Below, piece after piece: positions 23,822 through 31,933 of a stretch of 33,875 nt of DNA. Both the position numbers and the translations under genes were made by a program. The stretch comes from Roseburia sp. (lineage in GTDB: Bacteria > Bacillota > Clostridia > Lachnospirales > Lachnospiraceae), in NCBI GenBank assembly GCA_023662875.1, contig JAMPIG010000039.1, positions 1 to 33,875 of the forward strand, given 5' to 3'. The notes below the pieces were generated by a model, which worked only from the letters and a program-made list of their open reading frames with translations, was not told the DNA's origin and did no database searches. Position 1 is the first letter of the stretch. The number at the start of each line of letters is the position of its first letter.

Positions 23822-24748
23822 TCAGGGCGTGATCATGTAAAAAGCGTTCTGCCCGCAGGTCACCGTGATCCGGTCGCTCCTTCTGGTAACCTCGCCGTCC
23901 GTCTGCACCCAGAGCGGGGAGGCGGTTTCAATCGTTACCTTTCTGGCCCGATAAGGGGTAATTCCCTGAAAACGATAATGCTTTCCCTGAAAGGCGGTGG
24001 GCAGCGCGAAAAGCACAAGCAGCTTCGACAGATCCCCGGCGGCGCAGAGATCCAGTATTCCGTCAGAATCGTCTGCGTCGGGACAGAACATAAAGCCGCC
24101 GCCCTCAAAGCGGTGGATCATACAGGCGGTAAATAGAATGCTGCCGATATCGACGGGAGGCTGATCATCCAGAATCAGCCTGGCGGAGACAGCCTTCGTC
24201 GCGAAAAGCTGTTTTAAAGCGATCCCTAAGTAGGTAAGCTTCCCCAGGCCCAGCTTGTTCAGAACCTTTTTTATTTTGGAGCGCAGCGCCTCCTCGCAGA
24301 CCGCCGCGTCAAAGCCGATGCCGCAGCTGACCGCGAAACGCCGGATTTCACCGTCCGGATAAGCGACGGAGCCCAGATCCATAGCCCGGCGCGTCCCGGA
24401 GTTCAGGATCAGATCCAGCGCGGCGGCGGGAACCGTGGGAATTTTCAGATCTCTTGCCAGGTCGTTGCTGGAGCCTGTGGGAATATAGCCTATGGTAACC
24501 CTGGAAGGATCCGGGATTCCCTGGAGCGCTTCGTTTACCGTGCCGTCCCCGCCAAGGATAATCAGCGAGACGGGTGCCTCGGCCGCGGAAACGATTTCAC
24601 CGGCGATCCGGGCCACATCTCCCGCCTTCCCGGAGAAATAGGGGCGGTAGGAAACATTGCCCTGCCGCAAAGCCGGTTCGATCTGCTCTTTCCAGATTTT
24701 CATGCCCTTCCCGGAGCGGGACGCAGGATTCACAATAATATGATACAT
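23822..24748 (-). CDS. Diacylglycerol/lipid kinase (DagK/YegS family)
   Basis: The 308-residue protein is a DagK_cat family lipid kinase: HIIVNPASRSGKG at the N-terminus, the nucleotide-binding ILGGDGTVNEAL (about residue 64-76), GYIPTGSSNDLARDL, and the C-terminal half with DGILDLCAAGDLSK. It phosphorylates diacylglycerol or a related lipid, usually at the inner face of the membrane. ATG 24748 is used. It precedes the PAP2 phosphatase gene on the same strand, so kinase and phosphatase of similar substrates are encoded next to each other. Its leader contains 39-bp hairpin repeats. Confidence 0.92.
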   Translation of the reverse strand: MYHIIVNPASRSGKGMKIWKEQIEPALRQGNVSYRPYFSGKAGDVARIAGEIVSAAEAPVSLIILGGDGTVNEALQGIPDPSRVTIGYIPTGSSNDLARDLKIPTVPAAALDLILNSGTRRAMDLGSVAYPDGEIRRFAVSCGIGFDAAVCEEALRSKIKKVLNKLGLGKLTYLGIALKQLFATKAVSARLILDDQPPVDIGSILFTACMIHRFEGGGFMFCPDADDSDGILDLCAAGDLSKLLVLFALPTAFQGKHYRFQGITPYRARKVTIETASPLWVQTDGEVTRRSDRITVTCGQNAFYMITP

Positions 24749-24773
24749 GAGACACCTCTTCTTTTGTCCTTTT

Positions 24774-24862
24774 GATTTTATTATAGCTCCTGGATAATAA
24801 AATCATCTCTTTGATTTTATTATAGCTCTTGGATAATAAAATCATTTCTTTGATTTTATTAT
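24774..24862. repeat. 39-bp tandem repeat with hairpin units in the kinase leader
   Basis: GATTTTATTAT recurs at 24774, 24813 and 24852 (period 39). In the first two units it pairs with ATAATAAAATC (24794-24804 and 24833-24843) as an 11-bp stem with a 9-base loop. The third unit is a half copy. Confidence 0.92.
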
Positions 24863-24886
24863 AGCAGTGATTGCATCTTCGGTAAA
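24858..24886 (-). promoter_or_regulatory. Promoter of the lipid kinase gene
   Basis: On the minus strand TTTACC (24881-24886) and TATAAT (24858-24863) are 17 bp apart. The TATAAT lies in the half unit of the 39-bp repeat, so the full units fall in the mRNA leader, and each carries a further TATAAT. Confidence 0.6.
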
Positions 24887-24912
24887 GCCTTAATTCAAAA
24901 GAGATTTTCTGT

Positions 24913-24940
24913 TTGCAACCGGCGGATTCTATGATATAAT
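24913..24940 (+). promoter_or_regulatory. Promoter of glyA
   Basis: TTGCAA 24913-24918 and TATAAT 24935-24940 are 16 bp apart. The leader is then about 175 bases. A second TATAAT at 25075-25080 lies in a duplicated context but has only a weak -35 box. Confidence 0.65.
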
Positions 24941-25097
24941 GGCGCAGAGGAAAATCAAGCGGCTGCGAAGCAGACATTTGATTTTCCGGGGAAATCGAAG
25001 ATTTCCCCTTGCCATATAACGAGCAAACCGCCTGCGAAGCAGGCAATAAAGCGCTGAAAGCGCGGGTTTGCGAGTATAATCAGGCGCAGAGGAAAAT
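24941..25097. repeat. Hairpin-cluster element flanked by 15-bp direct repeats
   Basis: GGCGCAGAGGAAAAT occurs at 24941-24955 and again at 25083-25097. Between them are packed stems, mostly with GAA loops: GGAAAATCAA/TTGATTTTCC (24949-24958 with 24978-24987, enclosing CTGC-GAA-GCAG), GGGGAAATC-GAA-GATTTCCCC (24988-25008), and GCAAACC/GGTTTGC (25023-25029 with 25065-25071). The last stem encloses GCCTGC-GAA-GCAGGC and GCGCT-GAA-AGCGC. Confidence 0.85.
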
Positions 25098-25120
25098 GTA
25101 AAAAAGATGGAGGATGAAGC

Positions 25121-26359
25121 ATGTATTCATTGGAGGATTTGAGGAAGACAGACCCGGAGATTGCCCAGGCGATCGTAGACGAGCAGGAGAGGCAGAATAG
25201 CCATATCGAGCTGATTGCCTCGGAAAACTGGGTCAGCAAGGCGGTGATGGCGGCCATGGGCAGCCCCCTGACCAACAAGTACGCGGAAGGATATCCGGGG
25301 AAGCGGTATTACGGCGGCTGCGAATGCGTCGATGTGGCGGAGAATCTGGCGATTGAACGGGCAAAGGAGCTGTTTGGCTGCGAGTACGCAAACGTACAGC
25401 CGCACTCCGGGGCCCAGGCGAATATGGCGGTCATGTTCGCGGTCTGCAAGCCCGGGGATACGATTATGGGAATGAACCTGGATCACGGCGGCCACCTGAC
25501 CCACGGAAGTCCGGTCAATATGTCCGGCAAATACTTTCATATCGTTCCTTACGGCGTCAACGACGAGGGCTTTATCGATTACGATAAGCTGAGGGAGATT
25601 GCCCTGGAGGCGAAGCCCAGGATGATTATCGCGGGCGCTTCGGCTTATGCCAGGACGATCGATTTCAAAAAGTTCCGGGAGGTCGCGGACGAGGTGGGCG
25701 CGGTGCTCATGGTAGATATGGCGCACATTGCGGGTCTTGTGGCGGCGGGGCTTCATCCCAGCCCCATCCCCTACGCGGACGTGACGACAACGACGACCCA
25801 CAAGACCCTGCGCGGCCCCAGAGGCGGTCTGATCTTAAGCAGCAACGCGGTCAACGAGAAGTATAATTTTAATAAAGCGATCTTCCCCGGTATCCAGGGT
25901 GGCCCGCTGATGCATGTGATCGCCGCGAAGGCCGTCTGCTTCAAGGAGGCGCTGAGCGAGGAGTTCAAGGTATATCAACAGGGGATTCTTGACAATGCCC
26001 AGGCGCTATGCAAGGGTCTGCAGGAGCGGGGGATCCGGATTGTGTCGGGCGGCACGGACAATCATCTGATGCTGGTGGATCTGACCGGCTTCGGACTGAC
26101 GGGCAAGGCGGTGGAGAAGCTGCTGGACGCGGCCCATATTACCTGCAATAAGAACACGATCCCCAACGATCCGCAGTCGCCCTTTGTGACCAGCGGGATC
26201 CGGCTGGGAACCCCGGCGGTTACCTCCAGGGGCATGAATACGGAGGATATGGGGAAAATTGCGGAGGCGATCGCCCTTGTGGTCAAGGGAGGCGAGGAGA
26301 AGATCCCGGAGGCCCGCGCGATCGTGCAGGAGCTGACGGAGCGGTATCCTCTGAGCTGA
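25121..26359 (+). CDS. glyA: Serine hydroxymethyltransferase
   Basis: The 412-residue enzyme converts serine and tetrahydrofolate to glycine and 5,10-methylenetetrahydrofolate, the main source of one-carbon units, in the cytoplasm. It carries the pyridoxal-phosphate lysine motif [14 protein letters not shown], the N-terminal [15 protein letters not shown] and the substrate region [12 protein letters not shown]. Length is typical. ATG 25121 follows GGAGG (109-113 of the 25,000 block). Its leader contains an unusual hairpin cluster. No clear terminator follows. Confidence 0.98.
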   Translation: MYSLEDLRKTDPEIAQAIVDEQERQNSHIELIASENWVSKAVMAAMGSPLTNKYAEGYPGKRYYGGCECVDVAENLAIERAKELFGCEYANVQPHSGAQANMAVMFAVCKPGDTIMGMNLDHGGHLTHGSPVNMSGKYFHIVPYGVNDEGFIDYDKLREIALEAKPRMIIAGASAYARTIDFKKFREVADEVGAVLMVDMAHIAGLVAAGLHPSPIPYADVTTTTTHKTLRGPRGGLILSSNAVNEKYNFNKAIFPGIQGGPLMHVIAAKAVCFKEALSEEFKVYQQGILDNAQALCKGLQERGIRIVSGGTDNHLMLVDLTGFGLTGKAVEKLLDAAHITCNKNTIPNDPQSPFVTSGIRLGTPAVTSRGMNTEDMGKIAEAIALVVKGGEEKIPEARAIVQELTERYPLS

Positions 26360-26580
26360 GATTGGTTTTACGAAAAACAGTCCGCGCTTTGGGTAAATTC
26401 ACGAATGGGCAGGGCGGCGGAGAGGTCATTCTTTCCGTGTAGAGCAGGATCTTCCGTCCCGGCAGAAAAGGTCTGCAGCGCTGCAAACTTGATGCCCGTG
26501 CATCGCAGATGCATTTTGCTTTGCAGCGGGATTGTTGACTTGTTTTGCCAGAGGGCGAAGACGGGAAGGCGGGGATAAGC
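26360..26580. other. Intergenic region glyA to LytTR regulator
   Basis: No clear promoter or terminator is seen. Positions 26478-26540 (GCGCTGCAAACTTGATGCCC through TTGTTGAC) resemble a diverged end of the hairpin-rich repeat found near 3050-3096. Confidence 0.45.
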
Positions 26581-27282
26581 TTGGAAATAAAAATCGCCAT
26601 ATGCGACGATGACGCCGCCCAGAGAGAGTATCTTGCGCGGATCGTCTCGGAGTGGGCCGGAAAAAACCGATATCTGGTTCGGCTGCAGCAGTACGCGGAC
26701 GCCGAAGCCTTCTTCTTTGACTATGAGGAACAGAAGGATTTCGATATCCTGCTGCTGGATGTGGAGATGCCGGGGATGAGCGGTACGGAGCTGGCAAGAC
26801 GGGTGAGAAGAGATAATGCGGCGGTGCAGATTGTTTTTATTACCGGGTATTACGAGTATTTCAGCGACGGCTTCGATGTGTCCGCCCTGCATTATCTGCT
26901 CAAGCCGGCGGATGAGGGAAAGCTCTTTCCCGTGCTGGAAAGAGCGGTTCAGAATCTGGCCTGGCGGCAGCGGTCGGTTCTGATCTCCACCCAGGAGGGG
27001 GAGATTAAGATTCCGCTGGCGGACATCCTCTACGCGGAGGCGGAGAAGGTATATGTGATGGTTCATACCGTACAGGGAAATTACCGCACCCGGATGACGC
27101 TGGGGAAATTCGGGGAACAGCTGGACGATACCTTCTTTAAGGTGCATCGCTCTTACCTGGCGGGTCTGAAATACATTAAGAAGATTACCCGAACCGATAT
27201 TACCATGCTGAACGGCGATGTGATTCCTGTCAGCCGCGGACTCTACGACGAGGTGCACGCGGCCCTGATGAAGTATTTGTAG
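26581..27282 (+). CDS. LytTR-family response regulator (pair 1)
   Basis: The 233-residue protein has a receiver domain (1-120: IAICDDD acidic pocket, phospho-acceptor Asp in DILLLDVEMPGMSG, Lys in YLLKP) and a LytTR DNA-binding domain (about 135-233: IPLADILYAEAEKVYVMVHT, FKVHRSYLAGLKYI). Such regulators bind direct repeats upstream of peptide, bacteriocin or transporter genes. TTG 26581 is chosen because GGCGGGG precedes it and the domain begins at once; an in-frame extension to 26545 is not supported. A kinase gene follows. It is a clear paralogue of the regulator at 32860-33558. Confidence 0.92.
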   Translation: MEIKIAICDDDAAQREYLARIVSEWAGKNRYLVRLQQYADAEAFFFDYEEQKDFDILLLDVEMPGMSGTELARRVRRDNAAVQIVFITGYYEYFSDGFDVSALHYLLKPADEGKLFPVLERAVQNLAWRQRSVLISTQEGEIKIPLADILYAEAEKVYVMVHTVQGNYRTRMTLGKFGEQLDDTFFKVHRSYLAGLKYIKKITRTDITMLNGDVIPVSRGLYDEVHAALMKYL

Positions 27283-27396
27283 ACCTTCGGAATCCGGCGG
27301 AGCGCGTTGAAAGCAGAGGATGATGAGCGACTGCGCCTCGTGGTTTCGAAACGGTTGCTCGAGGCGGGGAAGAGGTGCGACAGTAGGGAGAAGACA

Positions 27397-28041
27397 ATGC
27401 TGCTGGACAGACTGATTCGAAAAAGAGTAAACAGCTATGAAAAGGAAATCATGCAGAAGTACTTTGCGGAGGTGGAAAACATGTACGCCCGGATGCGGGG
27501 CTGGCGGCACGATTACCGGCATCACATCCAGACGCTGAAGGTTTACGCCGCGGACGGAGAGGTGGAAGAAATCCGGGCTTACCTGGATATGCTGGACGAG
27601 GATCTGACCAGGGTGGAGACCGTTGTCAAGACGGGAAACCGTATGGCGGACGCGATCCTGAACAGCAAGCTCTCTCTGGCGGCGGAGAGGGAGATTCAGG
27701 TAAAGGCGGACGCCAGAATCCCCGTAAGCCTTACGACCCCGGCGGTGGATCTCTGCATTATCATCGGCAATCTTCTGGATAACGCGATGGACGCCTGCCT
27801 GGAGCTTCCCCCGGAGGAGCGGCTGATCCGGCTCTATATGGAGATGAAGGGAAATTATCTTTACCTGGCGCTGACTAATACGGCGGCGGGGCGGAAAAAG
27901 AAGAGCTTTGCCAGCCGGAAGGGGGAGGGGCACGGTCTGGGACTGATCCGGCTGGACGAGGCGGTAAGGAAAAACAGCGGCTACGTCACCAGGGCCTCCG
28001 AGGACAACGCGTTTTCTACGGAGATTCTGCTGCCGCAGTAG
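27397..28041 (+). CDS. Soluble GHKL sensor histidine kinase (pair 1)
   Basis: The 214-residue protein is the cytoplasmic half of an AgrC/VirS-type kinase: a helical segment with the probable phospho-acceptor histidine in WRHDYRHHIQTL, the N box IIIGNLLDNAMDAC and the G box GHGLGLIRLDEAV. No membrane helices are present, so the signal is not read by a built-in membrane sensor. ATG 27397 has AGGGAG just upstream; TTG 27307 would add 30 residues. It follows its response regulator. Its last eight codons overlap, antisense, the end of the ABC transporter gene at 28016. Confidence 0.85.
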   Translation: MLLDRLIRKRVNSYEKEIMQKYFAEVENMYARMRGWRHDYRHHIQTLKVYAADGEVEEIRAYLDMLDEDLTRVETVVKTGNRMADAILNSKLSLAAEREIQVKADARIPVSLTTPAVDLCIIIGNLLDNAMDACLELPPEERLIRLYMEMKGNYLYLALTNTAAGRKKKSFASRKGEGHGLGLIRLDEAVRKNSGYVTRASEDNAFSTEILLPQ

Positions 28042-29863
28042 GAGCGCCCGCACCCTCCGCATAATACTGCGCCTGCGCATTCCAAAGCTCATAATATCTG
28101 CCGTCCTTCTGGGAAAGCAGCTCCTCATGACTACCGGTCTGCACAATCCTTCCCCCGTCAAAAACCGCAATCTTGTCGCAAAAACGGCATGACGCCAGCC
28201 TGTGGCTGATATAAACAGCCGTCCTGTCCCCGGCGATTTGATTAAAGCTGCTGTATACCTCATATTCCGACACCGGATCCAGCGCGGCGGTAGGTTCGTC
28301 CAGAATCATATAAGGGGCATCCTTATAAAGTGCCCTGGCAAGGGCGGTCTTCTGTGCCTCGCCGCCGGAAATCTCTACTCCGCTGCCGTCAAAATCCTTG
28401 TAAAGAAAGGTTTCAAGCCCCTTCGGCATATCATCCGGACGCGAGCCCATCCTTGCCTGCTGCAGGCAGCGCTTTACACGTTCCGCATCATACTCAGGCC
28501 CCGCCGCCACATTCTGCCCCAGCCGAAAGGAAAAAAGCCTGAAATCCTGAAAGACCACCGAAAAGACGGAAAGGTACTCCTCATAGTCATATTTCCGGAT
28601 ATCCACTCCGTTGAGCAGTATGACGCCCTCCGTAGGATCGTACAGGCGACACAAAAGCTTGATAAACGTAGTCTTGCCGCTTCCGTTCACGCCCACTACC
28701 GCCAGCTTTTCCCCGATCCGGAATTTCAGGCTGACATGCCGCAGGGCATAGTCCGGGGCGTTCGGATAACGGAAGGATACGTCCCGAAATTCCACAAAAT
28801 ACTCGTTGTCATCCCGCTTTTCCACCGTCAGCGTTCCCTGATACATATTGTTCGGAATCTCAAAATAGGAAAAATAGCGCTTTAGATAATGGTTGTTGGC
28901 GGACGCGGTCTGAAGATCGGCGGCCGTTCCGGTGAGGGACGCCATCATCAGCATCATGCAGGACACATATTGCGCGATAGAGCCTACGGTAATATCTCCT
29001 CCCGCCGCGGCACCGATCAATATCATATATACTGCAAACCGCAGCAGATGACCGACAGCTTCGTCCGTCATGCCAAGCAGCGACCTCTTTATGTCTAAAA
29101 TCAGTTCATTCCTGCATAGCTCCATGTCTTTACTCAGGATGAAATCCGTCAGGCCCTCCTGCATATCATACATGCGGATTTCCTTGCCGCTGTCATATCT
29201 TTCCACATAATCCGCATACTTTTCCGCCAGAGTGTTCATATCCACGCAGCTTTCCCAGAAAACGTGATTCAGCTTTTCACTCCTGCGGGTTGTAAAAATT
29301 CCCCAGCCGCAGGCCGCCGCAACCCCTCCCAGGAGGAGAAGCTTTACGGGAAGAGTGACCGCATCGATCCGGAAGAAAGACGCCGTCAGGGAAAAGGACA
29401 TGATAATCTGCGTCAGGCTGCGAAGCAGATCCTCCATATAGCGGTACAAATAAAACAGGTTATATCCTGTCTGGGATTCCATCCGGATTCTTTCAAGGAG
29501 ACGCGTCACCTCCGGATCCTCAATCGACGCATACGCCATCTGCATGGCCTTCTCCGAAAAGCTCCAGTCCTCATTCCGGTACATTTCTCCCGCCGCGGCC
29601 GACCGAAGGGACGAGATATAGGTGTCCGCCAGCTTCATGACAAAGACGATCCCCACTGTCAGCGCCGCGTAAAGAATCAACACCTTCACCGGCCTATGAT
29701 CCCAAAGCGCGTCCAGAAGCCGCGCCGAAAACCAGATCGGCACATACGGCAGGGCCGCGCCGATCAGACTGTTCAGGATCAGACAGACCGAGTAAGTCCG
29801 GCTGAGTGAAAAAAGAAGCTTGACGGATTTTCTAAAAATTCTGAGATGCTCTGACCGTTTCAT
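28016..29863 (-). CDS. ABC exporter half-transporter (permease-ATPase), second subunit
   Basis: The 615-residue protein has an N-terminal transmembrane domain (about 1-320, several hydrophobic segments such as LLLLGGVAAACGWGIF) and a C-terminal ATPase: Walker A VGVNGSGKTT, signature ISGGEAQKTALARAL, Walker B YMILDEPTAALDP and the H-loop SHRLAS. It lacks a C39 peptidase domain. It lies 49 bp downstream of a similar gene, so the two probably form a heterodimeric exporter of a peptide, lipid or drug. ATG 29863 has only a weak ribosome site. The 3' end overlaps a convergent kinase gene by 26 bases. Confidence 0.92.
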   Translation of the reverse strand: MKRSEHLRIFRKSVKLLFSLSRTYSVCLILNSLIGAALPYVPIWFSARLLDALWDHRPVKVLILYAALTVGIVFVMKLADTYISSLRSAAAGEMYRNEDWSFSEKAMQMAYASIEDPEVTRLLERIRMESQTGYNLFYLYRYMEDLLRSLTQIIMSFSLTASFFRIDAVTLPVKLLLLGGVAAACGWGIFTTRRSEKLNHVFWESCVDMNTLAEKYADYVERYDSGKEIRMYDMQEGLTDFILSKDMELCRNELILDIKRSLLGMTDEAVGHLLRFAVYMILIGAAAGGDITVGSIAQYVSCMMLMMASLTGTAADLQTASANNHYLKRYFSYFEIPNNMYQGTLTVEKRDDNEYFVEFRDVSFRYPNAPDYALRHVSLKFRIGEKLAVVGVNGSGKTTFIKLLCRLYDPTEGVILLNGVDIRKYDYEEYLSVFSVVFQDFRLFSFRLGQNVAAGPEYDAERVKRCLQQARMGSRPDDMPKGLETFLYKDFDGSGVEISGGEAQKTALARALYKDAPYMILDEPTAALDPVSEYEVYSSFNQIAGDRTAVYISHRLASCRFCDKIAVFDGGRIVQTGSHEELLSQKDGRYYELWNAQAQYYAEGAGAPTAAAESP

Positions 29864-29900
29864 ACGAATAACCCTGCCTTTCCGAAATGTACAAATTCTT

Positions 29901-29953
29901 TATTCCCGCGCTTCAGGCTTGATGCACCGCTTGCGGCGGGACATTTGGCTCCC
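29901..29953. repeat. Deleted copy of the hairpin-rich repeat at an ABC transporter 3' end
   Basis: TTATTCCCGCG followed by CTTCAGGCTTGATGCACCGC and TTGCGGCGGGACATTTGG matches the start and end of the element near 2968-3098 with its middle removed. It contains the stop codon (29913-29915) and the last dozen or so codons of the minus-strand transporter gene. Confidence 0.7.
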
Positions 29954-31901
29954 TGTACCAGCAGCTCTGGATTTCATAAAGGCTGCTGTACTCGCCGCCA
30001 AGCGCCATCAGCTCCCGATGCGTTCCAACCTCCGCAAGCTTCCCCTCCTTCAGATACAGGATCCTGTCGCAAAACTGCGTGGACGCCAGTCTGTGGGAAA
30101 TAAACAGCGAGGTCTTCCTGTCGGTCAGACTGCGGTACTGCTGATAAAGCCTGTTTTCCGCAATCGGATCCAGGGCCGCCGTGGGTTCGTCCAGCACGAG
30201 CACGGGCGCATCCTTATAAAGCGCTCTCGCAAACATCAGCTTCTGCAGCTCTCCGCCCGAAAACTCCGTGCCGTCCTTGTTGACCTGTTTATCCAGACGG
30301 GTATGGATCCCCAGCGGCAGAGAATCCAGCTTTTCTCCCAATCCCGCCAATCTCATACACCGCTCGACCCAGGCTTCGTCGGCTCCCCCGCCGATCTTCC
30401 CCGATACCGTTTCCGCCAGGGAAAAGAACGCCGCTTTTGTCTCCTGAAAAACCGGCGAAAAAAGACGGTAATAATCCTTGCGGGCGAAACGGCGAACCGA
30501 CACGCCGTCGATCAGGATATCCCCGCCGGTGGGTCGGTAAAGGCCGCACAAAAGCTTGACCAGCGTTGTCTTGCCCGCTCCGTTCAGCCCTACCAGGGCC
30601 ACCTTCTCGCCCGCCCTGATCGTAAAGCTGACATCCTGCAGCGTATCCTCCTCCGCCCCGTCGTATCGGAAGGAAACATGCTCAAACGTAATTTCAGGAG
30701 GATGGCTTAAAAACTGTTCCGCCGAGGGTCGGCTGTTCCGAATTTCGGTTCCGCTCTCCTCAGACAGCTTCTCATCTCTTTCGCCGCGAAGCGCCGATGA
30801 TCTTCCTTTTTCGCTCCCGGCTTCGCTCTTCTCGGACAGCTTCTCATCCACTTCGCCACGAGACGCTTCCGCCCCGTCTCTCTCCGCCAGATCCATATAT
30901 TCCCGGAAGTCACAGACGCTGAGACCGGCTGTATGAATGCGGTTCCAGCTGTTCATGATGCTTCCGATAAACTCCGCAAACATGGAGATTGCCGAAAAGT
31001 ACAGCACGAACCGGTCTATCGTGATCTCTCCCCGAAGGGTCATCGCGATCAGAATTGCGTAAGAAGCGCCGTCCCGCAGCAAAATCACGAGCAGCTCGGC
31101 AATTTTTGAGACAAACTCCCTCCACACCAGTCTTTTGTCCCAAACCGAACGCTGCCGTGTCAGCTCCCGGAAAACATCCCTGAACCACCCCGCCATCCCG
31201 TAAATGCGGACATCCTTCGCCGCCGCAAAGTCCGAGGAAGCCCTTTGCGTATACCGGATCTTACTGTCGATGTCCGTCCATTCGCTTCTGTGACTGTACT
31301 CCCATCTGCGGTATGCTCCGGCGCACAGCCAGTTGACCGCGGGAGCCATCGTCAACAGGGGGACCAGAACCGGACTCACGGCCAGGATCACCGAGCCGAA
31401 CAGACAGTAGCAGATAATATTTTTCACAAGATTCCCCGTCTGCATCGGCACGTCAAAGATCGGCTGCACTCCGTTCCACATCTCCGTTGACTCCTTCGCC
31501 CGCCGACACAGATCCCGGTTTTCCTTTTTCTCATAATCCTGATAAAAGCACTCCATGGATTTCCGGTCGATTTCCGCGCTCCTCTGAAACCGGTACGCCA
31601 TAAGGTACGACTGGGATAAAGCATTTGTAAACCGGTGCAGCATCGCCGCTACCGCCATGGCCGCAATTAGGCCTCCCACGCGGAAGACCGCGTGCGACAG
31701 ATCCTTTCCTCCCGTTACCTCCGCCACCACCAGAGACGGCAGATAAACGCCCGCATACGCCGTAAAGACCTCCAGCGGTATATTGACCGCCATCAGCGCC
31801 AAAGCGGCCGGCGTTCCCTTCGCCGCTCCCTGAAAGCTCCATAAGATATTACTCCAGACGGAACGGTACGGTTTTTTCTTCGGTTCCCGATTTTTTTTCA
31901 A
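29913..31901 (-). CDS. ABC exporter half-transporter (permease-ATPase), first subunit
   Basis: The 662-residue protein has an N-terminal transmembrane domain (about 1-340) and a C-terminal ATPase with Walker A VGLNGAGKTT, signature FSGGELQKLMFARAL and Walker B VLVLDEPTAALDP. A charged linker between the domains (about 345-400) carries a 24-residue in-frame repeat (RGEVDEKLSEKS and RGERDEKLSEES). The C-terminal tail EPNVPPQAVHQA derives from an interspersed repeat. TTG 31901 is preceded by AGGAG at 7 bases. With the next gene it probably forms a heterodimeric exporter, and its operon lies downstream of a LytTR/GHKL pair on the same strand. Confidence 0.92.
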   Translation of the reverse strand: MKKNREPKKKPYRSVWSNILWSFQGAAKGTPAALALMAVNIPLEVFTAYAGVYLPSLVVAEVTGGKDLSHAVFRVGGLIAAMAVAAMLHRFTNALSQSYLMAYRFQRSAEIDRKSMECFYQDYEKKENRDLCRRAKESTEMWNGVQPIFDVPMQTGNLVKNIICYCLFGSVILAVSPVLVPLLTMAPAVNWLCAGAYRRWEYSHRSEWTDIDSKIRYTQRASSDFAAAKDVRIYGMAGWFRDVFRELTRQRSVWDKRLVWREFVSKIAELLVILLRDGASYAILIAMTLRGEITIDRFVLYFSAISMFAEFIGSIMNSWNRIHTAGLSVCDFREYMDLAERDGAEASRGEVDEKLSEKSEAGSEKGRSSALRGERDEKLSEESGTEIRNSRPSAEQFLSHPPEITFEHVSFRYDGAEEDTLQDVSFTIRAGEKVALVGLNGAGKTTLVKLLCGLYRPTGGDILIDGVSVRRFARKDYYRLFSPVFQETKAAFFSLAETVSGKIGGGADEAWVERCMRLAGLGEKLDSLPLGIHTRLDKQVNKDGTEFSGGELQKLMFARALYKDAPVLVLDEPTAALDPIAENRLYQQYRSLTDRKTSLFISHRLASTQFCDRILYLKEGKLAEVGTHRELMALGGEYSSLYEIQSCWYREPNVPPQAVHQA
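30753..30872. repeat. 72-bp imperfect repeat in the ABC transporter linker
   Basis: A segment beginning GCTCTCCTCAGACAGCTTCT at 30753 recurs as GCTCTTCTCGGACAGCTTCT at 30825. The period is 24 codons, in frame. Confidence 0.8.
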
Positions 31902-31933
31902 AGCAGTTCTCCTGTCTTACCCCTTCTCCGGAT

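Larger units (their letters stand above)
24749..25120. other. Divergent regulatory region between the lipid kinase gene and glyA
   Basis: This 372-bp region holds the minus-strand kinase promoter with a tandem repeat in its leader, and the plus-strand glyA promoter with a hairpin-cluster leader. Each is listed separately. No gene is seen. Confidence 0.7.

Noticed and set aside
24774-24862. 39-bp repeats as a CRISPR array
   Set aside because: Units are contiguous with no unique spacers and no cas genes are present.
24597-25046. 149-codon minus-strand frame reading through the 39-bp repeats (SYNKIKEMILLS repeats)
   Set aside because: The frame differs from the kinase gene and arises from the hairpin repeats and the glyA leader; nothing resembles a protein family.
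24941-25120. glyA leader as a glycine, THF or T-box riboswitch
   Set aside because: I see no T-box, glycine or THF aptamer core motifs; the structure is made of short GAA-loop stems and direct repeats.
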